A stretch of DNA of 54,426 nucleotides. It comes from Ralstonia sp. ASV6 (GTDB taxonomy: Bacteria; Pseudomonadota; Gammaproteobacteria; Burkholderiales; Burkholderiaceae). Numbering within the stretch: the first letter of the stretch is position 1; each line of letters starts with the position of its first letter. This document shows, piece after piece, positions 50,976 to 54,426 of the stretch. The DNA lies in contig NZ_JAELUI010000017.1 of the NCBI RefSeq assembly GCF_016429285.1, forward strand, positions 1-54,426. Reading direction: 5' to 3'. Under the pieces are notes generated by a model. That model saw only the letters and a program-made list of their open reading frames with translations. It had not been told where the DNA came from and searched no databases. The position numbers and the translations under genes are program-made.

Positions 50976-52418
50976 TCACATATCGAGCTTGGGCTGCACC
51001 TGGGCGATCTCGATGTCGACCGCGCCCTGCGCCAACCGTGCCTCGATGCGTGCCCGGGCATGCAACGCGTTCGGATCACGGATGGCGTGGCCCTTCGCGT
51101 CGAGCAGCACCGCGTAGCCGCGCTCCAGTGTGCGCTGCGGTGCCAGCAGCTCCAGGCCGGTGTGCTGCCGCGCCAAGCGCTCCTGCGACCGGGCCAACGT
51201 GTCACGCATGGCGCGTGCCAGCGCAGCTTCGGCCTGTTGCAGCACAGCGCGCTGGCGGGAGACGTCTGGGCGGGCGGCCGCCAGGCGCATGGCGAGCAGG
51301 CGCTGCACGTGCTCGGCACGCTGCACGCGGCCGGTCAGGGCAAAGCGCAGGCGCCCCTCCAGATGCGACAGCTGCGTGCGGCGCTCGCGCATCTGCGCCT
51401 GCGGGCTACGCAGGCGGCGCGCGAGCCAATCGACGGTCTGGGCGCGGCGGTCAAGCTGGCGACGAAACTGCGCTGAGAGCGCATCCCAGTCACGCACCAC
51501 GTCGCGCAGCATGCGAGCACGGTCGGGGCTGACGAGTTCTGCGGCACCGGTGGGCGTGGGTGCGCGCACATCGGCCACAAAATCGACGATCGTCACATCC
51601 GTCTCGTGCCCGACGCCCGCCACGATAGGAATCCCGGAAGCGGCCACCGCGCGTGCGACCAGCTCTTCGTTGAAGGCCCACAGGTCTTCAATGCCGCCGC
51701 CGCCCCGGCACAGGATGACGACATCGACTTCTGCGCGGGCATTGACCGTATCGAGCATGGCGGCTATGCGCTCGGAGGCGCCTGCACCCTGCACCGGCAC
51801 CGGATAGACGATCACGGGCACATGTGGCGCGCGACGGCGCAGCGTGGTCAGCACATCGCGCAAGGCTGCCGCCTGCAACGACGTCACAACACCGATCGCG
51901 CGGGGGTGGCGCGGGAGCGGCCGCTTGCGCTCGGGGTCAAATAAGCCTTGCGCCTCCAGCGCGGCCTTCAGTCGCAGGAAGGCTTCGTACAGATTGCCCA
52001 GCCCGGCACGACGGATGCCCTCTACGCTCAGTTGCAGCTCACCGCGCGCCTCGTACATCGTGACCAGCGCGCGCACCTCCACGGCCTCGCCTTCGCGCGG
52101 GGTGAAATCGGCGTACTGGTTTCGGCCTTTGAACATCACGCAGCGGATCTGCGCGCCGGCATCCTTGAGCGAGAAATACCAGTGGCCGCTGGCCGCGCGC
52201 GTGAAGTTGGAGATTTCACCGCGCACCCAGCCCAGCGGAAAGTTGCGTTCAAGCAACCCGGCAATCCGCCGGTTGACCTCGCTGACGGTCAATACATCCT
52301 GCCCGCTCCGCGCCGGCGCAGGCGATGCCGGAGTCTCTTGAGTGGCCTTTGATGCACTCGGCGCAGCGGCCGGAGCATCCATCCAGAAAGGTCGGCGGGA
52401 AGACGGTGGCGTGGTCAT
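50976..52418 (-). CDS. xseA: Exodeoxyribonuclease VII large subunit
   Basis: 480 aa. N-terminal OB-fold ([30 protein letters not shown] as start of the domain, split here), then the catalytic core with [38 protein letters not shown], and [22 protein letters not shown], all conserved. A long coiled coil follows. An Ala/Pro-rich extension of about 40 residues precedes the OB-fold. With the XseB subunit (not here) it degrades single-stranded DNA. sodB follows 160 bp downstream. Confidence 0.93.
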   Translation of the reverse strand: MTTPPSSRRPFWMDAPAAAPSASKATQETPASPAPARSGQDVLTVSEVNRRIAGLLERNFPLGWVRGEISNFTRAASGHWYFSLKDAGAQIRCVMFKGRNQYADFTPREGEAVEVRALVTMYEARGELQLSVEGIRRAGLGNLYEAFLRLKAALEAQGLFDPERKRPLPRHPRAIGVVTSLQAAALRDVLTTLRRRAPHVPVIVYPVPVQGAGASERIAAMLDTVNARAEVDVVILCRGGGGIEDLWAFNEELVARAVAASGIPIVAGVGHETDVTIVDFVADVRAPTPTGAAELVSPDRARMLRDVVRDWDALSAQFRRQLDRRAQTVDWLARRLRSPQAQMRERRTQLSHLEGRLRFALTGRVQRAEHVQRLLAMRLAAARPDVSRQRAVLQQAEAALARAMRDTLARSQERLARQHTGLELLAPQRTLERGYAVLLDAKGHAIRDPNALHARARIEARLAQGAVDIEIAQVQPKLDM

Positions 52419-52631
52419 AAGTGGTCGTGGCGGCGCAATGCGATGGGGCTTCGGGGCAACTTCTACCTTGAATGAGGGAGGGATTTCGCGTCTATCGGGC
52501 TACCTGTCCACAGCATAACGCCCTTGTCAAGCTTGACAGACGTTACGTGACGCGTTCTCGGCATTTTGACGCAACCCTTTGATTTTTATGAAAAATCTGC
52601 CCGCGTTAAAAATTCAGCAGCGCAAGTAATT

Positions 52632-53295
52632 TCGTTCTGCGTCAAGCATTTAGCGCAGGGCTCCCGAGGATGTTCACAAAGTTATCCACAGCTGCGCTGG
52701 AAAACCCGAATGTGACGCCTGGGCAGTGGATAAATCGGCCGCCGATTCTCACATGTCCGGCGCTTGCACCCCTGTTCTTTCGTGGAAAACCTTACTGCCC
52801 ATTTTTTAAGCGGCGCACCGAACACCCTTTTTAATCAGTCACTTAAGGTGCTTGTCCGAGCAATGTCCACAACCCGTCCACAAGACTGTCCCGCTTCGTT
52901 GTGGATTTCCCGCCGGTTTTGCGGGCCACGCCCGGAATTTTCCCAAAATCCGCACAGAAACCCCGGCTGCACAATTCTTGAGCACGGCATCGGACGCCCT
53001 TTCATATCAAATACTTAGCGCGCTTGTTCTGGGAATGTCCACAACCCGTCCACACAACTGTCCCACCGCGGTGTGGATTACTCGCCAGTTTCAAGGGCCG
53101 TCAGACGTTTTGCGCATGAATTGGCCACAGAAACACCCATTGCATGTTTTTTAAGCAGAGCACCGAACATCCTTTCACATCAAGCACTTAGCTTGCTTGT
53201 TCTGACACTGTCCACAACCCGTCCACAAGACTGTCCCGCTTCGTTGTGGATTGTCCGCGCACTGAATTCTGTGACGACCCTTTGACTGTCAGAGG
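52632..53295. repeat. Tandem array of 172-173-bp repeats with covarying stems
   Basis: Three units align with no length drift: TTTAAGC-type anchors at 52806, 52978 and 53151, CACAGAAA at 52953 and 53126, and GTCCACAACCCGTCCACA in each. Each unit has a 7-bp stem around a 15-nt loop: TCCACAA/TTGTGGA at 52877-52905, TCCACAC/GTGTGGA at 53049-53077, TCCACAA/TTGTGGA at 53222-53250. The middle unit changes both sides of one pair. A weaker fourth unit may lie at 52632-52800. No coding sequence is convincing here. Confidence 0.85.
52682..52690. promoter_or_regulatory. Consensus DnaA box
   Basis: TTATCCACA, the perfect consensus, with a one-mismatch copy in the other orientation at 52725-52733 (AGTGGATAA). 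They sit at the xseA side of the repeat array, whose units carry further TCCACA motifs. No dnaA, dnaN or parAB genes are in the window, so a chromosomal origin is not implied. The whole gap 52419-53482 should also hold the divergent xseA and exbB promoters. Confidence 0.5.
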
Positions 53296-53482
53296 CGCCT
53301 GTCGCTACGGTACGCCATCGTGTTGCCGAGGCAGGTCCGACGCGCTAGAGTGGCGCCTGTTTTTGCCGCAACGGACCGCGTTCGGGGACGCGGACGGCAT
53401 GAACGGCAGTCAGGGCGCCAAATGCACCGCGAATCGGCGTCCTGAATCAAATTCCTTCCACAACGACAAAACGGGTTGTCCA

Positions 53483-54103
53483 GTGTTTTCCATCATTCAA
53501 GCCGCCGGCTGGCCGATCTGGCCGCTGTTGATCGCCTCGGTGCTCGCCCTCGCGCTCATCATCGAACGCTTCGTCGCCTTGCAGCGCAAGAAGATCATTC
53601 CGCCCAAGGTCTATGACGAGGCGCTGGCCGTCGCGCACCAACGCAAGGCCACACCGGAAGTGGTGAACACGCTGGAACAGGGCTCGCCGCTGGGCCGCCT
53701 GCTGGCTGCCGCGCTGCGTCACGTGGTGCTGCACCCCAACACCACGCGCGATGCCGCCAAGGAAGTGGTGGAAGAAGCCGGCCAGAATGTCGCCCATCGC
53801 CTGGAGCGCTACCTGAACGCGCTCGGCACCATCGCCTCGGTGGCGCCGCTGATGGGCCTGTTCGGCACCGTGGTCGGCATGATCGAGATCTTCGGCAGCC
53901 AGAGCGCTGCGGGCACCAATCCGCAAACGCTGGCACACGGTATCTCGGTGGCCCTGTACAACACGGCGCTGGGCCTGGTCGTAGCCATCCCGACGCTGAT
54001 CTTCTGGCGCTACTTCCGTGGCGTGGTGGATAACTACGTGGCCGAGCTGGAACACTTGTCGACCATGTACCTTGACGCGATCCTGCCGCCGCGGCGCGGT
54101 TGA
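53483..54103 (+). CDS. exbB: ExbB/TolQ/MotA-family proton channel subunit
   Basis: 206 aa from GTG 53483 (FSIIQAAGWPIWPLLIASVLA is the usual ExbB-type start); the longer upstream frame has no support. Three helices, with the second and third in GTIASVAPLMGLFGTVVGMIEIF and ISVALYNTALGLVVAIPTLIF, hold the conserved Thr/Pro/Gly residues of the channel. It forms a pentamer around the ExbD dimer and uses the proton gradient to energise TonB. Its GTG start is poorly marked by a ribosome site. Confidence 0.87.
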   Translation: MFSIIQAAGWPIWPLLIASVLALALIIERFVALQRKKIIPPKVYDEALAVAHQRKATPEVVNTLEQGSPLGRLLAAALRHVVLHPNTTRDAAKEVVEEAGQNVAHRLERYLNALGTIASVAPLMGLFGTVVGMIEIFGSQSAAGTNPQTLAHGISVALYNTALGLVVAIPTLIFWRYFRGVVDNYVAELEHLSTMYLDAILPPRRG

Positions 54104-54130
54104 TCCGGGCAACGCATTCCTGAGAACGCC

Positions 54131-54426
54131 ATGCGCTTCCGCCCGCGCCACGCTCGCGAAGAGCCGGAGATCAACCTGATCCCGCTGATCGACGTGCTGC
54201 TCGTGATCCTCATCTTCCTGATGATCACGACCACGTATTCCCGCTATACCGAACTAAAGGTCAACCTGCCGACTGCCGACGCCGAAAAGGCAACCGAGCG
54301 CCCAGGACAGATCGTCGTGTCCGTCACCGCCAACGGCGTCTACTCTGTGGACAAACAAGTGCTCGACACGCGTGACGTGACCAGCCTGGCCGATGCACTG
54401 CGCGCTGCCGCAGACAAGGCTGGCGG
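54131..54426 (+). CDS. exbD: ExbD/TolR family protein, 5' part
   Basis: 98 residues visible, cut by the right edge. EINLIPLIDVLLVILIFLMITTT has the essential transmembrane Asp (PLIDVLLV), followed by the periplasmic domain start (ELKVNLPTAD). It begins 27 bp after exbB and completes the proton-driven stator. With exbB it may serve TonB receptors. Confidence 0.93.
   Translation, partial: MRFRPRHAREEPEINLIPLIDVLLVILIFLMITTTYSRYTELKVNLPTADAEKATERPGQIVVSVTANGVYSVDKQVLDTRDVTSLADALRAAADKAG

Noticed and set aside
52764-53285. Three short plus-strand frames with similar peptides in the repeat array
   Set aside because: Their resemblance follows from the DNA repeats; they lack ribosome sites and the conserved feature is a stem, not codons.
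52419-53482. Chromosomal replication origin
   Set aside because: One perfect DnaA box and repeats exist, but no dnaA, dnaN, gyrB, parAB or repA is in reach and the repeats are not 9-mers of consensus type.

Overview
The window reads as chromosomal DNA of a high-GC betaproteobacterium of the Burkholderiaceae, most like Ralstonia (R. pickettii group). This is inferred from protein content (many LysR regulators, MHS-type permeases, a PheC-like periplasmic dehydratase, an Ada-AlkA fusion next to Ogt, the xseA/sodB and exbB/exbD neighbourhood), not from a database search. Most of it is ordinary core and metabolic sequence with codon use typical of about 63-65% GC.

Layout. 1-8.4 kb: end of a DUF192 gene, a Tat-exported metallo-beta-lactamase-fold protein, an MliC-type secreted protein, three LysR regulators, a 14-TM exporter, a DoxX protein and a YwrD-like gamma-glutamyltransferase. 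8.4-16.2 kb: an MHS permease with a small unknown protein and a DHDPS-family aldolase, a one-TM protein, the YpfJ-like zinc metalloprotein, a large lipoprotein and an SDR. 16.3-18.4 kb: alkylation repair (Ada-AlkA fusion followed by Ogt). 18.4-22 kb: EamA exporter, cytochrome b561 and an orphan HipA-like protein that has lost its kinase residues. 22-31.3 kb: M20 amidohydrolase, PheC-like dehydratase, Tet-type exporter, a tiny exported DPYTDG-repeat protein, an HD-GYP phosphodiesterase, a fused binding-protein/permease and a TSUP permease. 31.3-31.8 kb: a roughly 520-bp imperfect palindrome between convergent genes. 31.9-36.7 kb: GntP permease, a Gly/Tyr-rich lipoprotein, a second MHS permease, an NAD(P)-binding protein and HU. 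36.8-41.4 kb: hutD-hutG translationally coupled to a polar amino-acid ABC importer, with an IclR regulator upstream. 41.5-44.6 kb: small unknowns, then a DUF2167 protein with an M50-type membrane protease.

44.6-50.2 kb is the main accessory region: a compact element with a small DUF3991-like gene and three overlapping genes. Two encode tyrosine recombinases (470 and 866 aa, catalytic residues visible) and the third a 217-aa helical protein. The architecture matches the Gamma-Mobile-Trio (GmtY-GmtZ-GmtX). It carries almost no cargo, and its ends fall between the two arms of what looks like a bidirectional terminator that would have served the convergent protease and sodB genes. Excision at a 6-bp direct repeat would rebuild that terminator.

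50.2-54.4 kb: sodB and xseA (minus strand), then about 1 kb of non-coding DNA holding three 172-173-bp tandem repeats, each with a 7-bp inverted repeat that covaries, next to a perfect DnaA box, and finally exbB and the start of exbD. The strongest candidates for new biology are the mobile trio with its terminator-splitting insertion, the tandem repeat array, the HipA pseudokinase, the DPYTDG protein and the large palindrome.
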